Shown here piece after piece: positions 8,233-15,947 of a stretch of 64,000 nucleotides of DNA. The notes under the pieces were generated by a model, which was given only the letters and a program-made list of their open reading frames with translations, did not search any database and had not been told where the DNA came from. Location: the NCBI RefSeq assembly GCF_900111145.1, contig NZ_FOIR01000002.1, positions 1-64,000 on the forward strand. Direction: 5' to 3'. Made by a program: the position numbers and the translations under genes. Position 1 is the stretch's first letter, and every line of letters starts with the position of its first letter. This stretch comes from Roseivirga pacifica (GTDB lineage Bacteria; Bacteroidota; Bacteroidia; Cytophagales; Cyclobacteriaceae).

Positions 8233-8823
8233 TTATTCTCGAATCATTCCGAAGCTTACACTAAGCATTGGCATGTATAATATTTTTCGGCTGCTAATAC
8301 TGGTTTGAAGATCTCCGCCAATACTAAACCATTTGGTGGGCATGTAGTGGATGCTAAAGCTGCCCGAGAAACTAATACTTGTAAAGTCTTCCGACTCATA
8401 TTTGAATGAATCATACCATGAATCACCATTTGGATCGAAGTGTTTGCTAATAACATCAGTTCGATCGTTACCTTGAATTATGCCAACACCACCCTGATAG
8501 GTGAACCTAATTTTGCCAGTATCTTTAAACCTACCTATCATTAGGGCAACTTGTTTGTATTTTTCGGCAGGGTCTCTATTTATTGCAATTTCAGATAGAC
8601 CTAAATAGTCTACACTATAAACCGTTCTTTCAGTATTTGCACTCATTTGAATACCTGCGGTAAGTCCTAAACCTTGGTTGATGTCATCAAACGGTCCGGT
8701 CTTCATTGTTAATGAAATACCTTTAATGGATTGTGCATAAGATACTTGAGAAAATACTGTTATGAGAACTAAGGTAATTAGGCTTCCATATCTATTAAAA
8801 CGCTTGAGGAAAGTGTTTTTCAT
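8233..8823 (-). CDS. Secreted or outer membrane protein, function unknown
   Basis: I place the start at 8823, where MKNTFLKRFNRYG begins a normal signal peptide ending near SYAQ. A longer in-frame start at 8886 would add 21 residues with no signal character. The mature part of about 165 residues has alternating beta strands, such as GISLTMKTGPF, GLTAGIQM, FSGSFSIHYMPTKWFSIGGDLQ and a final MLSVSFGMIRE strand. This fits a small outer membrane barrel. I do not recognise the family. It stands alone and shares the terminator with the OmpA gene. Confidence 0.6.
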   Translation of the reverse strand: MKNTFLKRFNRYGSLITLVLITVFSQVSYAQSIKGISLTMKTGPFDDINQGLGLTAGIQMSANTERTVYSVDYLGLSEIAINRDPAEKYKQVALMIGRFKDTGKIRFTYQGGVGIIQGNDRTDVISKHFDPNGDSWYDSFKYESEDFTSISFSGSFSIHYMPTKWFSIGGDLQTSISSRKILYMPMLSVSFGMIRE

Positions 8824-8979
8824 TTTAAGTGTGTTTTTCGGTTGAATTATAAATGTATAATTAAAACAATCCGTTGAAATATGCAAAATGAGTGTGGATT
8901 GATTTGGGTGAGGAACCGGTATTCCTAATAAGATTTTTTATTCAAGCTTCTGTGCCTATCTTCTGGCCACTTTTTAAAA

Positions 8980-10440
8980 ATGAAAGATCAACAAGTACCA
9001 AAGGTTACTTTTTTACATGCCATTTTACCCGTAGGGTTTCTATCGTTACTTATCGCGTACGGGCTAATTATTAGGCCGCAGTTTTTAAATCAAGACCCGT
9101 TTCCATTGGAGATGGTCTTTTTATTTGCCTCGGTTTTTGTCATAAGCCAGTTGCTCATTATGGGCTTTAAATGGAATGATATACTCGCAGCCATTGTAAA
9201 AAAGCAGTCGCGAGGTTTGCCGGCCATTCTAATTCTCTTTGCTATCGGTATTATTATAGGTTCGTGGATAGTCTGCGGAACTATACCAATGTTGATCTAC
9301 TACGGCATTAAAATGATCAACCCAGATTATCTGTACGTGCTGTCATTTCTTATTCCCATTATTTTCTCTACACTAACCGGTACTTCTTGGGGCTCCATAG
9401 GAACTATTGGAGTGGTCCTGATTGGTATTGCACAAGCTGTTAATGCCGATTTGGCCATAACTGCGGGTGCTATTGTGGGTGGTGCTTATTTCGGGGATAA
9501 AATTTCGCCATTGAGCGATACAACCAATTTGGCGGCAATGGCGGCCGAAACGGATTTGTACGATCACATCCGGTCAATGATGAATACTACCTTACCGGCA
9601 GCCTTGATTGCAATAGTTATCTACTTTTTAATGGGGCTGATAAAGCCAGCGGGTGATGGATCAATTGATAATGAACATATTCAAACCACTTTGAGCGCGA
9701 TAGATGAAATGTTCAACTTCAATATTTTCTTATTTATTCCACCTTTAATTGTGCTTTATGGCTCAATTAAGAAGAAGGGAACACTCCCGACTTTGCTGGC
9801 AAGCTCAATGGTTGCGGCCGTTTTGGCCTTAATATTTCAACCTTATAGTTTAGACAATGTGGTGAATACCCTGAACAAAGGATTTGATACTTCAATGGCT
9901 ACTTGGATGACCGATGTACCTGAAAACGTGGTAACCCTTTTCACTAGAGGCGGACTTTACGAGCTAAGTTTTGCCATTATGTTGGCCTTTGTGATTTTTA
10001 CTTTTGTAGGCGCTATTGATATGATTGATGCCATGCCGCGCATCGTAAACCGTGTATTTGCATTTGCTAAAACCCGATCGTCTGTAATTCTTTCGTCTTT
10101 GGTGGCTACGGCATTTACCAATGTAACCACCTCAAATCAAACGGCAACCAGCTTTATTATTGGCGATGCTTTTGGCCGAAAATACGATCAATTCAAGATT
10201 CCTAGAAAGGTATTGTCCAGATCCATAGAGGATTACGGAACCATGATAGAAAACATAGTGCCTTGGACAACCACTGGGGTGTTTATGGCAGCCACTTTGG
10301 GTGTAGCTGTTGCCGATTATTGGCATTGGCAATTGATGACTTTGGCTAATTTTGTAATTGCACCTTTGCTGGCAATTACTGGAAAAGGCTGTTTTTATAA
10401 CGAGGCAAGTAAGAAAGAAACCGATGGAGAAGAAAGATAG
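8980..10440 (+). CDS. NhaC-type Na+/H+ antiporter family transporter
   Basis: This 486-residue inner membrane protein has about 12 transmembrane segments. NhaC hallmarks are FSTLTGTSWGSIGTIGVV, GAIVGGAYFGDKISPLSDTTNLA and TNVTTSNQTATSFIIGDAFG. Family members exchange Na+ for H+ or for organic solutes; some are predicted methionine transporters. Its 3' end overlaps by 17 bp the start of a PLP-dependent sulfur-amino-acid lyase gene, so a linked role in uptake or pH balance for that enzyme is plausible (inference). The start ATG at 8980 fits the N-terminal hydrophobic segment. Confidence 0.9.
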   Translation: MKDQQVPKVTFLHAILPVGFLSLLIAYGLIIRPQFLNQDPFPLEMVFLFASVFVISQLLIMGFKWNDILAAIVKKQSRGLPAILILFAIGIIIGSWIVCGTIPMLIYYGIKMINPDYLYVLSFLIPIIFSTLTGTSWGSIGTIGVVLIGIAQAVNADLAITAGAIVGGAYFGDKISPLSDTTNLAAMAAETDLYDHIRSMMNTTLPAALIAIVIYFLMGLIKPAGDGSIDNEHIQTTLSAIDEMFNFNIFLFIPPLIVLYGSIKKKGTLPTLLASSMVAAVLALIFQPYSLDNVVNTLNKGFDTSMATWMTDVPENVVTLFTRGGLYELSFAIMLAFVIFTFVGAIDMIDAMPRIVNRVFAFAKTRSSVILSSLVATAFTNVTTSNQTATSFIIGDAFGRKYDQFKIPRKVLSRSIEDYGTMIENIVPWTTTGVFMAATLGVAVADYWHWQLMTLANFVIAPLLAITGKGCFYNEASKKETDGEER

Positions 10441-11611
10441 ATTTTCGTTTGAGACGCACTTGGCACACGATGCCGAACGCAACCCTAATGGTGCGGTTGT
10501 GCCACCAATTTATCAGAACTCCCTATTTACTTTTGAAGGCTGGGACGATATAGATGAGGCTTTCGATAATCGCTTGGACAGGTTCATTTATTCGCGTGGA
10601 AAAAACCCAACGGTGAAAGCGGTAGAAGAGAAGCTAGCCACACTTGCCGGAGGGGAGAAGTCGCAACTTTTTCCATCAGGTATGGGCGCAATTTCCGCAG
10701 CTGTAATGCACTGCGTAAATGCTGGCGACCATGTAATAACGATCAAGAACCTTTATGGTCCGGCAAGCAACTTTTTAGCTTCTTATTTAAAGCCAAAGTT
10801 TGGGGTTGAGGTGACCTTTGTAGAGGGGAAGGAAGTCTCTGATTTTGAAAATGCTATTCAAGAGAATACAAGCTTGATCTATTTAGAAAGTCCTTCTTCT
10901 GCGGTTTTCTCTTTGCAAGACATTGAAGCAGTAGCTAAACTGGCCAAGTCGAAAGGTATTAAAACCATTATTGACAATACCTGGACGAGTCCGATTTACC
11001 AAAAGCCATTGGCAATGGGAATTGACTTGGAAATTCACTCGTGTTCCAAATACATTGGTGGTCACAGCGATGTGGTAGCCGGTGTTGTCATTGGTAGTGC
11101 CAAAGATATCGATGCCATTACTTTGAAAGAATACGAATGGATAGGAGCCAAAATGGCGCCTTTTGAGGCTTGGTTGTTATTGAGGAGCTTGCGGACGCTA
11201 CCTGTAAGAATGAAGCAGCATGTGGAGAATGCAAAGGCAGTTGCCGAGTTTTTAGAGAACCACCCAAAGGTGCAATTGCTACGTTGGCCGGGGGCGAAGT
11301 CTTTCGACCAGAAAGCACTAGCTGCTAAGCAAATGACAGGCTTAACCGGACTGATGGGCTTTCAGCTTAGAACAGAAAGCCTGGATAATATTAAAGCCTT
11401 TGTAAACGGGTTACAGCTCTTTCAACTAGGGGTAAGTTGGGGCGGACATGAAAGCCTGATTTACGCACCAGCTATTAGTTATTTAAAGGAGTTAAGCCCG
11501 GAGCAATTCAAAGGCTTGGGTATATCGCTGGGCGATATGCGTATTTCTGTTGGGCTGGAAAATAAGGAAGACCTTATTGCCGATTTAGATCAGGCTTTAA
11601 GTTTGATTTAG
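10424..11611 (+). CDS. PLP-dependent transsulfuration enzyme (methionine gamma-lyase / cystathionine lyase type)
   Basis: I place the start at 10424 (MEKKDRFSFETHLAHDAERN). The longer frame from 10358 would add 22 residues encoded inside the NhaC gene. The 395-residue enzyme belongs to the Cys/Met metabolism PLP family. The cofactor lysine is Lys209 in SCSKYIGGHSDVV. SRGKNPT, LFPSGMGAISAA and DNTWTSP are also typical. It would cleave or form C-S bonds in methionine, cystathionine or homocysteine; which reaction cannot be read from sequence. The 17-bp overlap with the NhaC gene argues for co-translation. Confidence 0.88.
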   Translation: MEKKDRFSFETHLAHDAERNPNGAVVPPIYQNSLFTFEGWDDIDEAFDNRLDRFIYSRGKNPTVKAVEEKLATLAGGEKSQLFPSGMGAISAAVMHCVNAGDHVITIKNLYGPASNFLASYLKPKFGVEVTFVEGKEVSDFENAIQENTSLIYLESPSSAVFSLQDIEAVAKLAKSKGIKTIIDNTWTSPIYQKPLAMGIDLEIHSCSKYIGGHSDVVAGVVIGSAKDIDAITLKEYEWIGAKMAPFEAWLLLRSLRTLPVRMKQHVENAKAVAEFLENHPKVQLLRWPGAKSFDQKALAAKQMTGLTGLMGFQLRTESLDNIKAFVNGLQLFQLGVSWGGHESLIYAPAISYLKELSPEQFKGLGISLGDMRISVGLENKEDLIADLDQALSLI

Positions 11612-11871
11612 TTTTGGCGATTCTCCAACTCCGCTTTGATTTTCTTGCGCATGGCGCCAAAGGTCAAAAGTGGGTAGGCAATACCGGCCACTAAAAAGAT
11701 ACCTGCCATTTGGTAGCCCTCTTTGAGTTCATTAATAGCCGAGTAGATACCAACTATTGCGGCAAAAGCCACAGCCATTACCATCATACCGATTTGTACC
11801 TTTTTGTATCGGTTCGCTTTTTTGTTCAACTCGTCAGAGGAGTAATTCGCGTATTCACTTTCACTTGCCAT
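11608..11871 (-). CDS. Small two-helix membrane protein, function unknown
   Basis: This 87-residue protein has a polar N-terminus (SSDELNKKANRYKK), two transmembrane helices (about 28-46 and 55-71) and a basic C-terminal tail (MRKKIKAELENRQ). No family is recognised. It is convergent with the transsulfuration gene, overlapping its stop by 4 bp. The OmpA-lipoprotein gene lies upstream on the same strand, with a short hairpin between them. Confidence 0.65.
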   Translation of the reverse strand: MASESEYANYSSDELNKKANRYKKVQIGMMVMAVAFAAIVGIYSAINELKEGYQMAGIFLVAGIAYPLLTFGAMRKKIKAELENRQN

Positions 11872-11921
11872 GGCCTTAAAATGTTTTGTGCACCAAATTG
11901 TTTAAATAACTAAAATCGTCA

Positions 11922-11940
11922 CCCTGAATTTACTTCAGGG
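11922..11940 (-). terminator. Weak hairpin after the OmpA-lipoprotein gene
   Basis: CCCTGAA and TTCAGGG arms around TTTAC form a small stem-loop between the two minus-strand genes. No strong T-run follows. This could also be a common intergenic palindrome. Confidence 0.3.
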
Positions 11941-11957
11941 GCTTTCTGATACTCAAA

Positions 11958-12920
11958 TTAATAAGTCTCTAACAGTTGAAAGAGTTCATCCAGTTTAGGC
12001 GTAAGAATAATTTCCGTTCTTCTATTCAAAGCTTTGTTTTCTGGAGTGTCATTAGTTGCTACAGGCACATACTCACCACGGCCTGATGCGGTAATGGTGG
12101 CGGGATCGAGCCCGTTTTTCACCAATATGCGCACAATAGATGTAGCACGCATTACACTTAGGTCCCAGTTGTCGTTCATGTATTGCGAAGCGCGAGAAAT
12201 CGGTACATTATCCGTGTGGCCCTCAACCATTACATTAATGTCTGGGTTGTCCTTGAGTACATTGGCCAATTGCGTAAGTGCGCTAACACCTTTTTCGTCA
12301 ACCGAACTGCTACCAGATTTGAAAAGTAGTTTTTCAGCAAGCGAAACGTATACTTTCCCATTCTTCACTTCAACGGTAAGCTCATCATTACCCTGAAAGT
12401 TAAGTAAGGCACTGGTTACTTTATTCTTTAGGCTTTCAACCGCTCGTTCTTTATCAGCAATTAGTTTTTCGAGCTCAATTACCCGCGCCTCTCTTGTGGC
12501 TAAATCACGCGCCAGTTCTTCATTCTTTCTACGTTCAATATCTAAATCGTCTTCAATAGCCAACAAACGCTGCTGTTGTTTGGCAAGGTCAGAATTTAAT
12601 TGGCTACTGTTAGAAAGTAAGTTCTCGTAAAGCTCTTTTATGCGGTCGTATTCAGCTTGTGTCTTTTTTAGTTCGGCACTTACAAGGTCGAAATCGCTTT
12701 GCAGGGCGTTGTTTTTCCCTTTTAGGTCGTCTACCTGTACTTCCAATCGGTTGATTTTTTCCTTAGCCACGTCAAGGTCTTCTTCCAATTGAACTTTGTC
12801 GTTTTCCAAGCCAGTCTTTTGCGTCATTAGCGCATCAAATTCCTTTTTTGCTACACAAGAAGAGAGCAAAGTAATGGCTAATGAAAAAATAAGTAGAGAG
12901 GAAGTGTTCGGTCTTTTCAT
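11958..12920 (-). CDS. OmpA family lipoprotein with long coiled coil
   Basis: The start is placed at 12920 (MKRPNTSSLLIF) because a signal peptide with lipobox LLSSC follows at once. The upstream in-frame extension to 12998 looks non-coding. After the lipid cysteine comes a coiled coil of about 160 residues rich in Glu, Lys, Leu and Asp. The last about 120 residues are an OmpA/MotB peptidoglycan-binding domain with LFKSGSSSVDEKG, VEGHTDNVPI and ENKALNRRTEIIL. It is predicted to span from the outer membrane into the wall. It is divergent from the SDR gene. Confidence 0.88.
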   Translation of the reverse strand: MKRPNTSSLLIFSLAITLLSSCVAKKEFDALMTQKTGLENDKVQLEEDLDVAKEKINRLEVQVDDLKGKNNALQSDFDLVSAELKKTQAEYDRIKELYENLLSNSSQLNSDLAKQQQRLLAIEDDLDIERRKNEELARDLATREARVIELEKLIADKERAVESLKNKVTSALLNFQGNDELTVEVKNGKVYVSLAEKLLFKSGSSSVDEKGVSALTQLANVLKDNPDINVMVEGHTDNVPISRASQYMNDNWDLSVMRATSIVRILVKNGLDPATITASGRGEYVPVATNDTPENKALNRRTEIILTPKLDELFQLLETY

Positions 12921-13049
12921 AACACAAATATGACCATTAAGCGCGAATTGACGAAAGAAGATTGTTGAGTTTAAGCGGATAAAATACGCTGCATGCATAA
13001 TATTTTCCTAAATTGATAAACTCATTGTATAACACAATTTAACTCACTT

Positions 13050-13919
13050 ATGCGAACAGATGGAATGTTAAAAGAAGGTAGTCTTAAAGGTCAAACCATA
13101 ATAGTAACCGGAGGGGGCACTGGTTTGGGGAGGTCTATGGGAAAGTACTTTCTTGAATTAGGTGCTAACCTTGTGATTACCAGTAGAAAGTTGGAGGTAC
13201 TTGAAAAGGCTGCCAAAGAACTGGAAGAAGAGACTGGCGGAAAAGTATTGCCCCTGCAATGCGATGTGCGAGATTATGAGCAAGTGGAAGCAGTAATTAA
13301 GCAGACAGAAGAGCACTTTGGGAATATCACTAACCTGTTGAATAATGCGGCAGGTAACTTTGTAAGCCCAACGGAGCGCTTGTCGGCTCGCGCTTTCGAA
13401 ACCATTATAGATATTGTTTTAAAAGGAACGACCAATTTTACTTTGGCCCTAGGTAAGCATTGGATTGCTAAAAAGCAGGCAGGCACAGTACTGAATATTG
13501 TAACTACCTATGCGTGGACGGGTTCGGGTTATGTGGTGCCATCAGCATGTGCTAAAGCTGGGGTTTTAGCCATGACCCGCTCATTGGCCGTGGAGTGGGC
13601 TAAGTATAAGATCCGCCTGAATGCGATTGCTCCTGGGCCATTCCCAACGGAAGGTGCATGGAGTAGGTTATTGCCCGGGGACTTGGTTAAGAAGTTCGAC
13701 CCAGCTAAGCTAGTGCCAGTAGGTAGAGTAGGAGAGCACCAAGAATTAGCGAATCTTGCAGCCTACCTTATGAGCGATTTCTCGAGCTATGTGAATGGCG
13801 AAGTTGTAACCATAGATGGTGGAGAATGGCTGATGGGAGCAGGAGAGTTTAGTCACTTGGAAAAAATACCACAAGAAATGTGGGATATGCTAGAAGCTTC
13901 TCGCGGAAAAAAGCAATGA
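13050..13919 (+). CDS. SDR family oxidoreductase, 2,4-dienoyl-CoA reductase-like
   Basis: This 289-residue short-chain dehydrogenase has the cofactor motif TGGGTGLG near residue 22, NNAAGNF near 97 and IAPGPFPTEGAW after the catalytic region. The usual YxxxK is SACAK, so Tyr is replaced by Ser four residues before the lysine. The same loss is seen in 2,4-dienoyl-CoA reductases of the FadH/DECR2 type, which supports a role in unsaturated fatty acid beta-oxidation (inference). A second start at 13065 (MLKEGSLKGQ) is possible. The stop codon overlaps a hairpin. It is probably monocistronic. Confidence 0.85.
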   Translation: MRTDGMLKEGSLKGQTIIVTGGGTGLGRSMGKYFLELGANLVITSRKLEVLEKAAKELEEETGGKVLPLQCDVRDYEQVEAVIKQTEEHFGNITNLLNNAAGNFVSPTERLSARAFETIIDIVLKGTTNFTLALGKHWIAKKQAGTVLNIVTTYAWTGSGYVVPSACAKAGVLAMTRSLAVEWAKYKIRLNAIAPGPFPTEGAWSRLLPGDLVKKFDPAKLVPVGRVGEHQELANLAAYLMSDFSSYVNGEVVTIDGGEWLMGAGEFSHLEKIPQEMWDMLEASRGKKQ

Positions 13920-13940
13920 GCCCCAAAGTAATTTGGGGCT
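13919..13940 (+). terminator. Hairpin at the end of the SDR gene
   Basis: Perfect 9-bp arms AGCCCCAAA and TTTGGGGCT enclose GTAA and overlap the stop codon. No T-run follows, so termination efficiency is uncertain. A second perfect 18-bp palindrome, CCACGGTTTAAACCGTGG, lies at 13987-14004. Confidence 0.45.
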
Positions 13941-14066
13941 ATTGGAAGGCCAAGCGGCAGCTGAAGAAGATAGATATTTGACTAACCCACGGTTTAAACC
14001 GTGGAGTATAAAACTTCACACAAACTTCAAATTCGCAAGTCATTGAGCTAACATTCGTGCTTTAGC

Positions 14067-15770
14067 TTGCGCTTTGTGAAGCGCACCACACTTTATACTT
14101 TGTTCTTTTTGAGTTCGTTTGTCTGTTTTGGGCAAATAAAGAGCAACAATGTGCTCATTCCAACCTCGAGCAATTCTGCCAATACACTTTCGGTGCAGCT
14201 TCGTTCTTTTAATGATCTTGGCACTTTCTACGCTTCAACAGATCCCGATTCAGCCTTTTATTACGCAAAGCTGGCTTTAACCGAGGCCGAAGAGTCGGGG
14301 AATCAATACGATTATGCAGTGGCCAAGCGTACCATTGGGCAGGTGTTTTATTTACAGGGCGCTTACGACAATGCCATAGATTACCTATCCGAATCCCTAG
14401 CCGTATTTCGCGTACTGGAACATGACAGTGAGATAGCCAAAACCATGTTGCTTTTAGGCGCTGCTTATCAGTTTCACGATTTGTGGAAGGAAGCCCTGAT
14501 AGAATTTCATGCAGCCAAAACCATGTTTAGCGCACTTAAAGATCAGGTAGGTTTAGCCGAAACTTATGGCGTAATAGGACATTACTATGAAAAGACCGCT
14601 CATTATGATAGCGCCTTTTTCTACCAACAAAAAGCACTTGAGCTGTATAAGTCACTAGACGATAGCCGTGGCTTGGCCGTGATTTACGATAACATAGGCA
14701 GTATTTATGAAGATTTGGAAGCGTTTGAGCAGGCTTACGAGTACTTTATGCTTTCGGCTAAATACGATTCCATTAGCCAAAATTTGCCTGCCTTGGTAAA
14801 TACGCTCAACAACCTTGGTGACACCTACCGCAAGCGCGGAATAGTAAAGGAAGCCGTGGAATATACCTATCGGGCCTTGGAACTGGCCGATTCGCTTAAC
14901 CTGAATTACGAAATTTTGAGCGCTTACCATGATTTGGCCAAGGTGTATAGGGCCAATGGGCGAGAGGATTTGGCGCTACTGTATTACGACAGTGCCTACG
15001 AATTCTCTCAAGATCTTTTCAATTCGCAGATTGCTGGACAAATAGCCAATTTTCAAACGCTATACGAAACACAAGAGAAGGAACAGGAAATTGTACAGCT
15101 TGAAACTGATAAGAAAATCGGTCGGCAAACGCGTAACTCTTTGCTTTTTGGTACGGTAAGTTTTGTGTTTGCGGCCAGTATTATCATTTATCAAGAACGC
15201 ACAAAACGCATACGCGAGAAGCATTTTTTTGAAGCCGAAAAATCACTTGATGAGGAGAAGATAAAGAATGCTGAGCTGAACCGAAAAGCACTGGCTACTG
15301 AGCTAGAAAACAAACAGCTTAAAGAAGAGCAGTTCCATATGGAGTTGGAAGCCCGAAGCCAAGACCTTACAGCCAAGACACTTCATATTATTCAAAAGAA
15401 TAGAATTCTGCGTGAGCTAAAGCAGCAGGTGGAAGATCTGGAAAAGGAGAAGAGTAAGAAGAAGGGAATTGGCAAGATCATCAACCTGATTGACGAGAAT
15501 TTTAAATTCGACAATGATTGGGAAGAATTCGAGTCGAGGTTCGATCAGGTGCATGCAGAATTTTTAGACAGGCTGAAGTGTGAATTCACAACTTTGACCA
15601 CGTCCGAACTCCGCTTGGCATCGCTTATTAAAATGCAGCTTTCGTCTAAAGACATTTCCACAATATTAGGCATCTCTCCAGAGAGTCTTAGAATCTCCCG
15701 ATATCGACTTAAGAAAAAACTCAATTTGGAAAAAGGACAAAAACTCAAGGCCTATTTAGAGTCTTTTTAG
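14067..15770 (+). CDS. Membrane-anchored TPR protein with C-terminal HTH, likely transcription regulator
   Basis: The frame is closed by a stop at 14049-14051 and has no ATG, so the start must be TTG at 14067 or GTG at 14076. The GTG gives a cleaner signal peptide (KRTTLYTLFFLSSFVCFGQ). About six tetratricopeptide repeats fill residues 50-335 (for example AYDNAIDYLSESLAVF and GLAETYGVIGHYYEKTAHYDSA). A transmembrane helix follows at about 352-371, then a charged coiled coil, then a C-terminal LuxR-like helix-turn-helix (TTSELRLASLIKMQLSSKDISTILGISPESLRISRYRLKKKL). The layout fits periplasmic sensing and cytoplasmic DNA binding. It sits upstream of the TonB receptor and phytase genes. Confidence 0.8.
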   Translation: MRFVKRTTLYTLFFLSSFVCFGQIKSNNVLIPTSSNSANTLSVQLRSFNDLGTFYASTDPDSAFYYAKLALTEAEESGNQYDYAVAKRTIGQVFYLQGAYDNAIDYLSESLAVFRVLEHDSEIAKTMLLLGAAYQFHDLWKEALIEFHAAKTMFSALKDQVGLAETYGVIGHYYEKTAHYDSAFFYQQKALELYKSLDDSRGLAVIYDNIGSIYEDLEAFEQAYEYFMLSAKYDSISQNLPALVNTLNNLGDTYRKRGIVKEAVEYTYRALELADSLNLNYEILSAYHDLAKVYRANGREDLALLYYDSAYEFSQDLFNSQIAGQIANFQTLYETQEKEQEIVQLETDKKIGRQTRNSLLFGTVSFVFAASIIIYQERTKRIREKHFFEAEKSLDEEKIKNAELNRKALATELENKQLKEEQFHMELEARSQDLTAKTLHIIQKNRILRELKQQVEDLEKEKSKKKGIGKIINLIDENFKFDNDWEEFESRFDQVHAEFLDRLKCEFTTLTTSELRLASLIKMQLSSKDISTILGISPESLRISRYRLKKKLNLEKGQKLKAYLESF

Positions 15771-15947
15771 TGGTTTTGTTTCTTTTTTAGGGTGATGTAA
15801 GGTGTTGCTTTTCATGTGTTTACAATTTGTTGCTGCTGTTTTGTTAACGTTTTTTAGGCTTTCTTTTCACTTTGATAATACATGAGAAATAATCGAATCT
15901 CATCCGGTTTTCACCTTTGGGTTAGTAATCTGATTTAACTAACCACT

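Noticed and set aside
10358-10423. Longer N-terminus for the transsulfuration enzyme
   Set aside because: These 22 codons lie inside the NhaC gene in another frame, and the family normally starts near the MEKKDRFSFETHL segment.
13987-14004. Perfect palindrome CCACGGTTTAAACCGTGG as an attachment site or operator
   Set aside because: Single copy, with no integrase or repeated partner. It may belong to a common intergenic palindrome family, but nothing in the window supports a specific role.
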